A stretch of 64,000 nt of DNA from Gramella sp. KN1008 (GCF_004332155.1 NZ_SJDV01000007.1:44496-108495), one strand, 5' to 3'; numbered from the stretch's first letter, positions 26,274-36,163 are shown. Translations and numbers: made by a program. The notes: generated by a model not told the origin, from the sequence alone.

Positions 26274-27857
26274 ATGGATATACATATACCTGAAGAATAT
26301 AGAATAACCGAGCAACTGCATCAGGAAACTTATCTTTCTAACGGGGAACTCATAAAATGGAATGGAAAGACAGATGAGGTCTATTCTACGATCTCTTCAA
26401 AAGATGAGTATGAACCTACTTTATTAGGTACCGTTCCACATATGGATAAGGATTCGGCAGTGGAAGTGCTTGAGTCGGCCTGTGATGCCTATGGCAAGGG
26501 ACAGGGGAAATGGCCTACCATGAAAGTGGCAGATAGGGTATTATGTATGGAAAACTTCGTGGAGCAAATGAAGACCCAAAGGGAGCAGGTGGTAAAATAC
26601 CTGATGTGGGAAATTGGTAAATCTCTGCCTGACTCACGAAAGGAATTTGACCGTACAGTAGAGTATATCCAGGATACCATAGAAGATTATAAGCAGTTGG
26701 ATCGGGATAGCGCTAAATTCACGGAAAAGGATGGAGTATATGCTCATATTCGTCGAGGGCCGCTTGGAGTGGTGCTTTGCCTCGGTCCCTATAACTACCC
26801 GCTTAACGAGACCTTCGCTTTGCTTATTCCGGCCATAATTATGGGAAATACTGTGGTCTTTAAACCGGCTAAACATGGAGTATTATTACTTTCTCCTTTA
26901 CTTGAGGCATTTCAGAAATCCTTTCCTAAGGGGGTAGTGAATGTAATCTATGGAAGGGGTAGAGAAGTGGCTGCACCTATCATGCAAACTGGAAGAATAG
27001 ATGTTCTGGCGCTTATTGGGAACAGCAAATCGGCCATCGCTTTGCAGGATCAACATCCGTACAAGAACAGACTAAGGCTAGTATTGGGTCTCGAAGCCAA
27101 GAATCCCGGAATTATTCTACCTGATGCCGATCTTGATCTGGCGGTGGAAGAATGTATCTCCGGAACATTGTCGTTTAACGGTCAGCGCTGCACGGCTTTA
27201 AAGATCTTATATGTGCATGAGGAGGTAAAGGAAGAATTCAACAAACGATTTGCCAGGAGAGTGGATGAGCTCAAATTTGGAAACCCCTGGGTAGACCACG
27301 TAATGCTTACGCCACTGCCTGAACCAGGGAAGCCGGAATATATCCAGGAACTTATAGATGATGCTGTAGAAAAAGGAGCGAGCATAATTAATGAAAGGGG
27401 AGGAGCCACTTCAGAAAATTACATTTTTCCTGCTGTGCTGTATCCTGTGTCGGAAGATATGAGAGTATACAAAGAAGAGCAGTTTGGACCTGTTATTCCC
27501 ATAAAGCCTTTCAATTCTATAGAGAGACTTCTGGACGAGATTGCCGATTCTAACTATGGGCAGCAGGTAAGTCTTTTCGGAACAGGAATAGACAGAATCG
27601 CGCCGCTTATTGATACGCTGGTGAATCTGGTGTGCAGGGTAAACCTTAACAGTTCCTGTCAGCGAGGCCCGGATGTTTTTCCATTTACCGGAAGAAAGGA
27701 TTCGGCGGTTGGTACTTTAAGCGTACATGACGCATTGCGTTCTTTCTCTATTAGAACCTTCGTGGCTAGTAAGGATAAGGCTTATAATAATGAGATTCTA
27801 AGAAAGCTACTGGACAGTAAAAGTTCCAATTTCGTGAGTACAGATTATATATTATAA
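26274..27857 (+). CDS. gapN: Non-phosphorylating NADP glyceraldehyde-3-phosphate dehydrogenase
   Basis: 527 residues, aldehyde dehydrogenase superfamily. Cofactor and active-site segments: GPYNYPLNE (about 167), [15 protein letters not shown], general-base Glu in [10 protein letters not shown] (about 272) and nucleophile Cys in [10 protein letters not shown] (about 305). Whole-protein features (NADP-type, [13 protein letters not shown] near the end) fit GapN, which turns glyceraldehyde-3-phosphate directly into 3-phosphoglycerate and makes NADPH without ATP. Its product is the substrate of the neighbouring SerA. Another aldehyde dehydrogenase function cannot be ruled out by eye. Confidence 0.88.
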   Translation: MDIHIPEEYRITEQLHQETYLSNGELIKWNGKTDEVYSTISSKDEYEPTLLGTVPHMDKDSAVEVLESACDAYGKGQGKWPTMKVADRVLCMENFVEQMKTQREQVVKYLMWEIGKSLPDSRKEFDRTVEYIQDTIEDYKQLDRDSAKFTEKDGVYAHIRRGPLGVVLCLGPYNYPLNETFALLIPAIIMGNTVVFKPAKHGVLLLSPLLEAFQKSFPKGVVNVIYGRGREVAAPIMQTGRIDVLALIGNSKSAIALQDQHPYKNRLRLVLGLEAKNPGIILPDADLDLAVEECISGTLSFNGQRCTALKILYVHEEVKEEFNKRFARRVDELKFGNPWVDHVMLTPLPEPGKPEYIQELIDDAVEKGASIINERGGATSENYIFPAVLYPVSEDMRVYKEEQFGPVIPIKPFNSIERLLDEIADSNYGQQVSLFGTGIDRIAPLIDTLVNLVCRVNLNSSCQRGPDVFPFTGRKDSAVGTLSVHDALRSFSIRTFVASKDKAYNNEILRKLLDSKSSNFVSTDYIL

Positions 27858-28005
27858 GCTGGAAGCTCCACGCAATACTTAGCAAGTTTTATTACCTGCT
27901 TTTTAGCTTTTTGTTGGGATAAAATTGGCTTTGAGTTAACTTTAGATAAGCCTTTTTTAAACTACATTTACTATGTAATTATCGGTGAAATAGACGATAA
28001 TTTCG

Positions 28006-28050
28006 AAGGGTAACTGGAAAATGGTTTAAATATTTTGGTTACCCTTTTTT
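28006..28050 (+). terminator. Terminator of the serA-gapN unit
   Basis: AAGGGTAAC (28006-28014) pairs with GTTACCCTT (28038-28046), then four more T. The 23-base loop is larger than usual. Confidence 0.6.
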
Positions 28051-28076
28051 AAATGCTTTAGATTGAAGTACTATTT

Positions 28077-28112
28077 CAAAGAATCAGGAATTTGGGGATT
28101 CCTGATTCTTTG
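28077..28112. repeat. Perfect 15-base inverted repeat
   Basis: CAAAGAATCAGGAAT (28077-28091) and ATTCCTGATTCTTTG (28098-28112) with a 6-base loop. Only three T follow, so it may be a back-up terminator working in both directions or another RNA structure. Confidence 0.7.
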
Positions 28113-28230
28113 TTTAGGCAGTATCCGTAAATGTTAATTATTTCTTAATTAACGGGTTTCGATTCTTTTCACTTCAGTTATCGATTTATCTTAGTGCTCC
28201 CCCTACTCTTTTTAGCATTTTATAAAGTTT

Positions 28231-28386
28231 ATGAACCTTATTTCATTTTATATTCTTGTAGGCGCATTTATTTTTATTGGTGGCGTAATTCTGTTTCTTT
28301 TAAAGCGTGATAATGCCAGGCAAGAGAAGATCATCAGGCAGCATAACCGTGATATCGCCCTGATAAAAAACAGTCAGAAGAAATAA
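28231..28386 (+). CDS. Small single-span membrane protein, 51 residues
   Basis: The frame starts at ATG 28231 and ends at TAA 28386. Residues 4-24 (ISFYILVGAFIFIGGVILFLL) form one membrane segment, followed by a charged tail (KRDNARQEKIIRQHNRDIALIKNSQKK) of 27 residues facing the cytosol by the positive-inside rule. The clean hydrophobic-then-basic design argues for a real gene. Many flavobacteria have such tiny proteins of unknown role. It converges with the AtoE-like gene, whose stop lies 28 bp away. Confidence 0.65.
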   Translation: MNLISFYILVGAFIFIGGVILFLLKRDNARQEKIIRQHNRDIALIKNSQKK

Positions 28387-28413
28387 TTTTTTTGACCTTT
28401 ACGGCTCGCCCAT

Positions 28414-29784
28414 TCATATTAGCAATAATCCGCTTATATACACAATTATTCCCAGTAACATTATAAGTAATGTATAGGGCAATATTTCCCTCGCCTTTAA
28501 ACGCGTAATCGCCAGCAGGGGAAGTGCCCAGAAAGGCTGAAGCATATTGGTAATCTGATCTCCGTAGGCAAATGCCATGATAGCTTTATTAAGGGGAACT
28601 CCAAGGTTTAAGGCACTTTCCAGAACTATAGGACCCTGAATGGCCCATTGTCCGCCGCCACTGGGCACAAAGATGTTTACCAGCGCAGCACTGAAAAAAG
28701 TAAAGACGGGTAGACTCACATCGGTAGCCATCGAGGAAAAGAATTGGGCAATATCTCCTACCAGGCCGGTTTCTTTCATGATTCCCATTATTCCAAAATA
28801 CAGCGGAAACTGAATAAGTATAGCCGCAGCGCCACCAATGGCCTCATCAAGCGCATTTAAAAAGGAAACAAAGGATGAATGTAAGAGAATACACAATGCC
28901 AGCATGAAAAAATTCAGCATATTAGGAGTAAGATTACCTTTTAAAAGATCACCGGAATAACTGGCAAAAAAGGCTGCCATAAGTAGCATACCGAATATGG
29001 CTTTCAACCAAATGGAATGATCCATTCTTTCTGCTCCTTCTATCAGAATGTTTTTACCTGGTTGTTTGTCACGGGGCAGATCTATCCGGGAGGTAGCAGT
29101 TTTGCGCGATATTAACCATAAAAGACCCGGGACGAGTATTAATAAAATAATAAAAAGTAGCAGATTCCATCCCGCGAAGATAGTAGTTGAGGTAGGTACT
29201 GTATCCGGCAGGCTATTCAAAACCGTTGCGCGGACACCTTCTGAAAAAAGACTGCTCAGATGTCCGCTTTCCGAAGCCTTTAATGGAGCACTTCCACTTA
29301 TACCTCCATGCCATACCATAAGGCCCACGTATCCAGCAGCTCCAACTAACGGGTAATTGATTTCAAAATTTCGATCACGAGCGGCTTCTCCTACCTTTCT
29401 GGCCATGATAGCTCCAAAGATTAGTCCGAGCCCCCAGTTAAAAAATGCAACCAGCATGGTAGAAACCGAAACGGTAATTACCGCAGAGGTATTGCCATTC
29501 ACAATATTTGTTAGTTTTCGTGTGAGCCAGGCTACCGGTCTGCTAAGTACCAGTACATGCCCAAGCACCAGGATCAGCATCATCTGAACTGCAAAAACCA
29601 GCAACGGTGGATTCCACATACCTTCCTGCCAATAGCTTAAAATATTTAAAACTGAAGTTCCACTTTTGTCACCGGTAAAAATGAAAGCGATCAAGATCGT
29701 GAGAAAACTAAGCAGAACTGCAAGGGTAAAAGGAGATGGAATGAGTTTCTTGAAAACCTGTTCAATATGTTGGGAAATATTCAT
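28414..29784 (-). CDS. Short-chain fatty acid transporter, AtoE family
   Basis: 456 residues, highly hydrophobic with about 11-12 segments. It begins MNISQHIEQVFKKLIPSPFTLAVLLSFLT in parts, typical of TIGR00366/AtoE. Family features include FFNWGLGLIFGAIMARKV, WHGGISGSAPL, FVPSGGGQWAIQGP and YGDQITNMLQPFWALPLL. E. coli AtoE takes up acetoacetate and butyrate with protons. Alone on the minus strand; no ato genes adjoin, though a 3-hydroxyacyl-CoA dehydrogenase is 20 kb away. Confidence 0.92.
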   Translation of the reverse strand: MNISQHIEQVFKKLIPSPFTLAVLLSFLTILIAFIFTGDKSGTSVLNILSYWQEGMWNPPLLVFAVQMMLILVLGHVLVLSRPVAWLTRKLTNIVNGNTSAVITVSVSTMLVAFFNWGLGLIFGAIMARKVGEAARDRNFEINYPLVGAAGYVGLMVWHGGISGSAPLKASESGHLSSLFSEGVRATVLNSLPDTVPTSTTIFAGWNLLLFIILLILVPGLLWLISRKTATSRIDLPRDKQPGKNILIEGAERMDHSIWLKAIFGMLLMAAFFASYSGDLLKGNLTPNMLNFFMLALCILLHSSFVSFLNALDEAIGGAAAILIQFPLYFGIMGIMKETGLVGDIAQFFSSMATDVSLPVFTFFSAALVNIFVPSGGGQWAIQGPIVLESALNLGVPLNKAIMAFAYGDQITNMLQPFWALPLLAITRLKAREILPYTLLIMLLGIIVYISGLLLI

Positions 29785-30112
29785 GTACTCAAATATCCTG
29801 AAATATTTTTAAAATAAAACAATTCAGCTATAGATGGTGTACGGAGCCTGATTATCAGGCTTTGTGGTGAATGTCCTGAAATAGTATATGAAAATCCATT
29901 TAACTGCAGTGAACTTCAGAAATCTTTTACTAAGTGCGATAATCTCTGCCTTTTTAATTTCAGATCTGGTTTTATATAGCTGATTATATTTTAATAAGCT
30001 ACTGACATCTTATCTATATAATAAGGTAGCCTTCGATGTAAATTAGCTTCATAATCATCAGGAATCAACTGATTTACATCAAAAAAATTATTCATTTAAA
30101 AAATCATTCATC
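29785..30112. other. Divergent 328-bp intergenic stretch with two inverted repeats
   Basis: Holds AGCCTGAT-T-ATCAGGCT (29845-29861), a palindrome 61-77 bases upstream of the AtoE-like start, and GATGTAAATTAG (30035-30046) with CTGATTTACATC (30069-30080), one G-T pair, 33 bases before the gene at 30113. Either may be an operator or RNA stem. No gene or standard promoter seen. Confidence 0.5.
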
Positions 30113-30670
30113 ATGAAAACATTAATTTTTTCTTTATTATTTATCGTTGCGACCTCTTTAGGTCATGCACAAAAGATCACAGAACTTGAAGAAGCAAAAG
30201 TTGGATTTGCACCTCTGGATGTTGAGATTAGCGAAGACGGAGATAGTTTCACCTATACCGTAAATGAATCATATGCAGGAGAATTTGTTAAAGATCCAAT
30301 TGCCTTTATGAAATCCAATTTCGACATCAAGAATTTCATCGCTACTTATGGAGACCGTGATTACAATTCTTATCATTTAACTTTCAAAAGCGGACAGGGT
30401 TTTCTTAAAGCAGATTTCAACCGTACAGGTGAAATTGTAAGAACCTATCAGAAATTTAAAAATGTTGTGTTGCCACTGGATGTGCGCAGGGACCTGTACC
30501 TGGCAAATAAAGGATGGACCATGACCGAAAATAAGTATGTAGCCTCAGGAAGGGGAGATTTGCTGAAAAAGGAATACTATAAAATTAAATTGGAAAATGG
30601 TAGTCGATCCCAAACAATTAAGCTGGATCCAAGGTCTATAGGCCACACAAGTGTTGCCAGCAAAGAATAG
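30113..30670 (+). CDS. Exported hypothetical protein
   Basis: 185 residues with signal peptide MKTLIFSLLFIVATSLGHA, cleaved before QKITE. The mature part alternates strands and short helices (VEISEDGDSFTYTV, YHLTFKSGQGFLKADFN, GEIVRTYQKFKNVVLP, KKEYYKIKLENG). The order is reminiscent of PepSY-like folds found in Bacteroidota, but I would not assign it. A strong terminator follows. No partner gene; the next gene is the LytTR regulator. Confidence 0.75.
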   Translation: MKTLIFSLLFIVATSLGHAQKITELEEAKVGFAPLDVEISEDGDSFTYTVNESYAGEFVKDPIAFMKSNFDIKNFIATYGDRDYNSYHLTFKSGQGFLKADFNRTGEIVRTYQKFKNVVLPLDVRRDLYLANKGWTMTENKYVASGRGDLLKKEYYKIKLENGSRSQTIKLDPRSIGHTSVASKE

Positions 30671-30695
30671 TTTAAAACTATAATTTGAATTTAGC

Positions 30696-30731
30696 AAGGC
30701 TATCGGAATTTTAAATTCTGATGGCCTTTTT
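30696..30731 (+). terminator. Intrinsic terminator
   Basis: AAGGCTATCGGAATT (30696-30710) pairs over 15 bases, two of them G-T, with AATTCTGATGGCCTT (30714-30728); loop TTA, then TTT. Confidence 0.85.
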
Positions 30732-30852
30732 GGATAAAGCTTTACAAAAAATATTGAAGATTAAAAGCAGTTAAAAGCTCGACACTACTAAAAAAGTTAA
30801 TGCTTGTGCTTAAATAGTTTTAAATTGCAGTAATTAACTACTTTTTATAACT

Positions 30853-31617
30853 ATGAAAGCACTTGTTATAGATGACGAGGAACTTGCACGTAGAAGGGTT
30901 TTAAACCTGCTGGATGAAATTGAAGAAATAGAGGTTCTGGGGGAATGCTCAAACGGAAAAACAGCCATACAAAGGATAAATACCGATAAGCCAGACCTCA
31001 TTTTTCTGGATATCAATATGAAGGATATGAATGGTTTTGAGGTGTTAAAGAATGTGGAGATATCTCCCAAGCCTATAGTGATATTTGTCACCGCTTATGA
31101 CAATTATGCACTGAAGGCTTTTGATGTTGAAGCATTTGATTTTCTCCTCAAACCCTTTAAAGATGACAGATTTTTTAAAACCATCAATAAAGTGCTGAAA
31201 ACAACACAAACCGAAGCCAATTCCAATTTCGAGAAACGGATGGTGGAATTTTTTCATCAGTATTCAATGGGAGGTCTCCAGTTGAATTCGGTATCCAAGA
31301 TCCCGGTAAAGCAGGGAAATAAAACGGCTTTAGTAGACCCCAGAGACATCCTATATATACTTGCTTCAGGCTATTATGCTGAATTATACGTGAAATCAAA
31401 GAAATATGTGTTGAGGGAATCCCTTAATAATCTGGAAGAGATTCTGGATGAGAATATCTTTGTACGGATACACCGGTCTACTATTGTTAATATGAATTTT
31501 GTGGAAGAAATTATACATTCAGAATATTCTGAAATAGATGCGAAAATGACCGATGGGAAACTGCTTCGCGTGAGTAAGTCCCATAAAAAGGATTTCCTGG
31601 AAAAAATAGGTATTTAA
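30853..31617 (+). CDS. LytTR-family response regulator
   Basis: 254 residues. Receiver domain 1-120: acidic pocket IDDEE (7-10), phospho-acceptor Asp53 in IFLDINM, Thr in FVTAYD and Lys in FLLKPF. Residues about 150-250 are a LytTR DNA-binding domain (DILYILASGYYAELYVKS, IFVRIHRSTIVNMNFVEEI). It pairs with the sensor kinase whose ATG follows its TAA directly (31617/31618). Such pairs in Bacteroidota control cell-surface or stress genes; the target is unknown. Confidence 0.94.
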   Translation: MKALVIDDEELARRRVLNLLDEIEEIEVLGECSNGKTAIQRINTDKPDLIFLDINMKDMNGFEVLKNVEISPKPIVIFVTAYDNYALKAFDVEAFDFLLKPFKDDRFFKTINKVLKTTQTEANSNFEKRMVEFFHQYSMGGLQLNSVSKIPVKQGNKTALVDPRDILYILASGYYAELYVKSKKYVLRESLNNLEEILDENIFVRIHRSTIVNMNFVEEIIHSEYSEIDAKMTDGKLLRVSKSHKKDFLEKIGI

Positions 31618-32727
31618 ATGAGCCTTTCTACTTTAAAAAGAAAATATATAGATCTTAAGCTGGTTCTTCTTCTGGCCGGTTTTTATCTTATGTTCGATAT
31701 CGTCCTCATCGTTAAAGTGGCGTATATGAGGCATTATATGCCTGAAGATACTCATGATTATTTTACCTGGGGAGAGTTTTTAGTTCAGAACCTGCTTTTT
31801 GATTATATAATTGTGGTGAGCTATATGACTCTAATCGCCATAAGTACCAAGAGGTTCCTTAACCGAAATTATTCCTGGGTTAAGATCATTTCCATACATA
31901 CCATTTTTTCCATTCTTATTGGATTGATCATCAGGTTCATCTTTGATTTCTACTCAATAATTGTGGGCAGGATTTCCCTGGCCGAATTTGACCTGCGCAA
32001 AAGTATAAATGCCTTTATCTACGTAATAGACCTGAATTTTCTCATCTATTTTGCAATGGTGTTCATAATCTATACTTACTATTATCTTAGACAGGTCAAG
32101 GAAGCCGAAAAAAGACATTCAAAGCTTGAATCCCAGCTGGTGAATACCAGGATGAAAATGCTTTCGTCCCAATTGCAGCCACATTTTTTATTCAATACTC
32201 TAAACTCTATTGCAGTTCTAACCGATATAGATGCAACGAAGGCAAAGGACACTATTGCCGATCTGAGTGATTTTCTTCGGGAAATTCTTTATAATAGCGA
32301 TAGTAGTAGGATTAGCCTTGATGAGGAATTGCGGATACTGGAATATTATCTGAATATCGTTAACGTAAGATTTTCAGACCATCTTAATATTATTAAAGAA
32401 ATAGACGATTCCTTACTGGTAAAAAGAGTGCCGGCCTTACTTTTACAGCCTTTAATTGAGAACTCCATAAAGCATGGTTATTCGTATGATCATACCGATC
32501 TTACTATTAGGATTTCAGTTTATAATGAAGATAATAAACTGGTGATAAAAGTGGAAAATGACGGGGCACCCATTTCTCAGACCCATGCAGAACTTATGAA
32601 GAAGGGAGTGGGACTTACCAATATTAATGACAGATTGAAGAATCTTTACCAGGATAACTATTTCTTTGAAATCAGGAATAAGGCCGATGGCGGTGGAGTA
32701 GAAACCATCATTAAAATTCCTGAATAG
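31618..32727 (+). CDS. LytS/YehU-type sensor histidine kinase
   Basis: 369 residues. Four membrane segments lie in residues 10-165, then a coiled linker, a His_kinase domain with QLQPHFLFNTLNSIAVL (His about 190), and an ATPase domain with N-box ENSIKHGYSYD and G-box GVGLTNINDRL. It phosphorylates the adjacent LytTR regulator. No space between the two genes. A terminator follows. Confidence 0.94.
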   Translation: MSLSTLKRKYIDLKLVLLLAGFYLMFDIVLIVKVAYMRHYMPEDTHDYFTWGEFLVQNLLFDYIIVVSYMTLIAISTKRFLNRNYSWVKIISIHTIFSILIGLIIRFIFDFYSIIVGRISLAEFDLRKSINAFIYVIDLNFLIYFAMVFIIYTYYYLRQVKEAEKRHSKLESQLVNTRMKMLSSQLQPHFLFNTLNSIAVLTDIDATKAKDTIADLSDFLREILYNSDSSRISLDEELRILEYYLNIVNVRFSDHLNIIKEIDDSLLVKRVPALLLQPLIENSIKHGYSYDHTDLTIRISVYNEDNKLVIKVENDGAPISQTHAELMKKGVGLTNINDRLKNLYQDNYFFEIRNKADGGGVETIIKIPE

Positions 32728-32779
32728 ATATTTTCATGTCATACTACCTTCGGCATCCTTTTTAAAAAAAGCTCAGATT

Positions 32780-32803
32780 ATCCCTTTTGAAATAAGGGAT
32801 TTT
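32780..32803 (+). terminator. Terminator of the LytTR/LytS pair
   Basis: ATCCCTT (32780-32786) pairs with AAGGGAT (32794-32800), followed by TTT. Confidence 0.65.
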
Positions 32804-32833
32804 AATTTATATTAATCATCAGTATCCTTTCAA

Positions 32834-33493
32834 ATGCGTAAATTCAAAAAGCCAAAATATTATCATCCTATAGAAGAAAAACTTAATGTCATTTCCCATG
32901 GCATTGGTTTCGGTTTGAGTATTCTTGCTCTTGTTTTGCTTATTCTAAGGGCCAACCAACTGGGTGAAACTCAGCATTTGGTAAGTTTCACCATCTTTGG
33001 TGGGAGCATGGTATTGTTATATGCGGCTTCCACTTTTTATCATAGTGCAAAAACACATCGCTTAAGGATGAGACTTAATATCATGGATCATGCTTCCATT
33101 TATATACTCATCGCGGGAACCTACACTCCTTTTGCACTGGTTACGCTTCAAGGTCCCCTTGGCTGGACCATATTTGGGGTGATTTGGGGAATGGCCCTCA
33201 CGGGGGTTATCCTAAAGCTTTTCTATACCGGCAGGTACCAGTTACTTTCCACCATCATGTATGTAGTGATGGGCTGGATCATTGTATTAGCAATAAAACC
33301 TCTTATTGATAATTTTTCAGGCCCGGGCCTCTGGTGGTTGTTTGGCGGAGGGATATCTTATACCGTAGGGGCGATTCTCTTCATGCAACACAGAATTCCT
33401 TATAACCATGCGATCTTCCATATTTTTGTTCTTCTGGGAACCTTCAGCCATTTTATCTCCATCTATTTTTATGTTCTACCCGATAGTATATGA
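32834..33493 (+). CDS. Hemolysin III / PAQR-family membrane protein
   Basis: 219 residues, seven membrane segments. The family metal-site residues are in EEKLNVISHGIGF, STFYHSAKTH, IMDHASIYILIAGTYTP and the last helix HAIFHIFVLLGTFSHF. PAQR relatives are zinc-dependent and some act as hydrolases; bacterial YqfA/HlyIII is linked to membrane lipid homeostasis. It is 42 bp upstream of the M14 peptidase gene. Confidence 0.93.
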   Translation: MRKFKKPKYYHPIEEKLNVISHGIGFGLSILALVLLILRANQLGETQHLVSFTIFGGSMVLLYAASTFYHSAKTHRLRMRLNIMDHASIYILIAGTYTPFALVTLQGPLGWTIFGVIWGMALTGVILKLFYTGRYQLLSTIMYVVMGWIIVLAIKPLIDNFSGPGLWWLFGGGISYTVGAILFMQHRIPYNHAIFHIFVLLGTFSHFISIYFYVLPDSI

Positions 33494-33535
33494 ACCTTAA
33501 ATTTCTATCTTTAATATTCATAGAAATTAAGTTAT

Positions 33536-36082
33536 ATGAAACCCTATTATTTTTTATTTGGCCTTTTCTTTATTTTACTTCCATGCTCTGTACAACCGCA
33601 GGCTGACTATTATTTTCCCGAGGGAATGACCTTCGATGAGAGTATTCCCAGTCCTGCCGAATTTCTTGGTTATGAAATTGGTGAGTGGCATACCAGGCAT
33701 GCGAGAATGGTTAGTTATATGGAAAGACTAGCCGAGGTATCGCCTAAAGCACAAATACAAACCATTGGATATACTCACGAAAAAAGACCCCAGATTATAC
33801 TTACGATTACTTCTGAAGAGAATCTTTCTAATCTTGAAAAAATCCGTACTGAACACCTTGCACATGCTAATCCGGAACAACCCGAAGGTGATGTAGAAAA
33901 TATGCCGGTGATTGTTCATCTTGGTTATAATGTACATGGGAATGAACCTTCGAGTACCGAGGTGTCCATGCTGGTGGCCTATTATTTGTTAGCAGCAATA
34001 GACCCAAAGCTTAATGATTATCTCAAGAATGCGGTATTTCATATAGAGCCTGCTTTAAATCCGGATGGCCGGGATCGGCATACAACCTGGGTGAATAGCA
34101 ATAAAGGAAATCCTCCAGTATCGGATCCATGGGACAGGGAGCATAATGAATCCTGGCCATCAGGGAGAACAAACCATTACTGGTTTGATCTCAATCGGGA
34201 CTGGCTTCCTCTTACGCAGGTTGAAAGTAAGAACCGTGTGGCTTTTTACCATAAATGGTTACCAAATATGGTGACCGATTATCATGAAATGGGTTCATCA
34301 AGCACTTACTTTTTTGAACCTACTAAGAAGTATGGTTCAGAAAACCCTATCGTACCCAGGTTTAATTATGATACCTTAAACAGTATTTTCGCGAAATATC
34401 ATCAGGAATCTCTGGATGAGATCGGTTCGTTATATTTTACAGGTGAAAGATTCGATAATTCATACCCCGGTTATGGCTCCACTTACCCCGACCTTCATGG
34501 AGCATTGGGCATTGTGTATGAGCAGGCAAGTTCCCGTGGCCATGTTCAGAGAACCGGAACAGAGAATATAACATTTCCATTTTCTATAAGAAACCATCTC
34601 CGTACCAGTCTGGCTACCATAGAGGCCTGCGTTGAAAACAAGGCGATGCTGCTCAAGTGGCAGCGTAAGTTTTTTAGTGATATTCGAGAGAAAGGACTCA
34701 AAGAAAGGAAGGTTCACATATACGGTAATGAGAATGATCCTGATGTGACCCATATGTTTACCCGTTTATTGCTGGATCATCAAATTGAGGTTTATAATAT
34801 TGAAGAGGAGATTAAAGCGGAAAATAAAATATATAAGCCGGGTTCTGCATATGCTGTACCCGAGGGACAGGTGCAGAACCTGATGGTAAAATCCATATTT
34901 GATAATGTAACCACTTTTACAGATAGTGTTTTCTATGATACTTCTGCCTGGTCAATGGCTTTGGCATATGGAATTGATAATACCGAAATATCGTCGGCAA
35001 AGTTTGAGCCCGGTTCCCGGATTAAACCAGAGGATATAAAACCTGATATTAAAATCCCTTCACAATCAAAATATGCTTACATAATAGATTGGTCTCAATT
35101 TGGGGCACCGGCCGCCTTATACTTCCTCCTGAAAAACGAAGTAAACGTGAAAACTGCTTTTAAACCTTTTTCCATTCAAACTGGAAAAGAAAGAAAAGAA
35201 TTTGGCTACGGAAGCCTGATGATTCCGGTTGTAGATCAATCGATGGAATCAGAGGAGTTATATGATCTGATTATGGAAGCATCCCAGAAAGTTGAGCTAA
35301 GAATAGACCCGGTTGTCTCTGGAAGAAGTCAATTTGGTATTGACCTTGGTAGTCCCGAGTTTAAAAATGTGGAACTTCCCAGGGTTGTGATGCTTACAGG
35401 AGAGGGAACAAGTGGTTATGAAGCGGGAGAAATATGGTTCATGGCAGATACCTATTTGAAAATGCCTATCACAAAAGTAGATAAGAGCGATTTTAAAAGA
35501 TTGCCACTCAAAGATTATGATGTTTTAATAATGGTTTCGGGAAATTACGAAGATCTTGACCCCGAAAGGATTAAAAGCTGGGTAAACAATGGTGGAACTC
35601 TTATAACACAGCGTACGGCAAGTGAGTGGGTGATAAATAAAGAGCTTGTAGAGATAGAATTAAGGAAACAGGAACAAGAGAAAGACAGTCTTCTTAGAAT
35701 TAATTACGCCAGATCTGATAATTATTACGGTTCCCGAGCCATTGGAGGATCTTTCTATAAGGCAGATCTTGACATCACTCATCCAATTGGATTTGGATAT
35801 GAGGATAGACAGCTTTCTATATATAAGAACAGTACGGTCTTTCTCAAGCCTGGGAAAGACCCCTTCAACAAAGTGGCTGTATTTACCAGGGCCCCTTATC
35901 TGAGCGGGTATATACATTCTGATAATCTTGAACTTATAAAGGGTTCTGCCGCTATTCTAGCCCGGCAAAAGGGTAGGGGAAGTGTGGTCATGTTCAGTGA
36001 TAATCCAAATTTTAGAGCGATGATGCTGGAAACCCATAAGTTATTTGTGAATGCCGTATTTTTTGGCTCTCTGATCTTCTGA
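33536..36082 (+). CDS. M14-family zinc carboxypeptidase, exported
   Basis: 848 residues with a signal peptide ending near residue 20. The peptidase domain covers about 45-380: zinc ligands in VHGNEPSSTE (His-x-x-Glu, about 134-137) and YHEMGSSS (His, about 249), with substrate Arg in NRDWLPL. The remaining 450 residues are a C-terminal part with a glutamine-amidotransferase-like or GldG-like segment (VNNGGTLITQRTASEWV). It is periplasmic or secreted and probably cleaves C-terminal residues of peptides. No partner. Confidence 0.9.
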   Translation: MKPYYFLFGLFFILLPCSVQPQADYYFPEGMTFDESIPSPAEFLGYEIGEWHTRHARMVSYMERLAEVSPKAQIQTIGYTHEKRPQIILTITSEENLSNLEKIRTEHLAHANPEQPEGDVENMPVIVHLGYNVHGNEPSSTEVSMLVAYYLLAAIDPKLNDYLKNAVFHIEPALNPDGRDRHTTWVNSNKGNPPVSDPWDREHNESWPSGRTNHYWFDLNRDWLPLTQVESKNRVAFYHKWLPNMVTDYHEMGSSSTYFFEPTKKYGSENPIVPRFNYDTLNSIFAKYHQESLDEIGSLYFTGERFDNSYPGYGSTYPDLHGALGIVYEQASSRGHVQRTGTENITFPFSIRNHLRTSLATIEACVENKAMLLKWQRKFFSDIREKGLKERKVHIYGNENDPDVTHMFTRLLLDHQIEVYNIEEEIKAENKIYKPGSAYAVPEGQVQNLMVKSIFDNVTTFTDSVFYDTSAWSMALAYGIDNTEISSAKFEPGSRIKPEDIKPDIKIPSQSKYAYIIDWSQFGAPAALYFLLKNEVNVKTAFKPFSIQTGKERKEFGYGSLMIPVVDQSMESEELYDLIMEASQKVELRIDPVVSGRSQFGIDLGSPEFKNVELPRVVMLTGEGTSGYEAGEIWFMADTYLKMPITKVDKSDFKRLPLKDYDVLIMVSGNYEDLDPERIKSWVNNGGTLITQRTASEWVINKELVEIELRKQEQEKDSLLRINYARSDNYYGSRAIGGSFYKADLDITHPIGFGYEDRQLSIYKNSTVFLKPGKDPFNKVAVFTRAPYLSGYIHSDNLELIKGSAAILARQKGRGSVVMFSDNPNFRAMMLETHKLFVNAVFFGSLIF

Positions 36083-36163
36083 TAGCTTCGAGCGTTGAAA
36101 CTTTTTCATGTTTATGTATTGGGAAACTAATTGAAAGATAGGTTATTATAGTAGGGTGAAATT

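Larger units (their letters stand above)
27858..28230. other. Intergenic stretch rich in hairpins
   Basis: Contains three stem-loops in a row: AATTATCG/CGATAATT (27977-27984, 27995-28002), a terminator (28006-28050) and a perfect 15-base inverted repeat (28077-28112). The rest, up to the small membrane protein at 28231, is A+T-rich without a gene. Confidence 0.6.
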
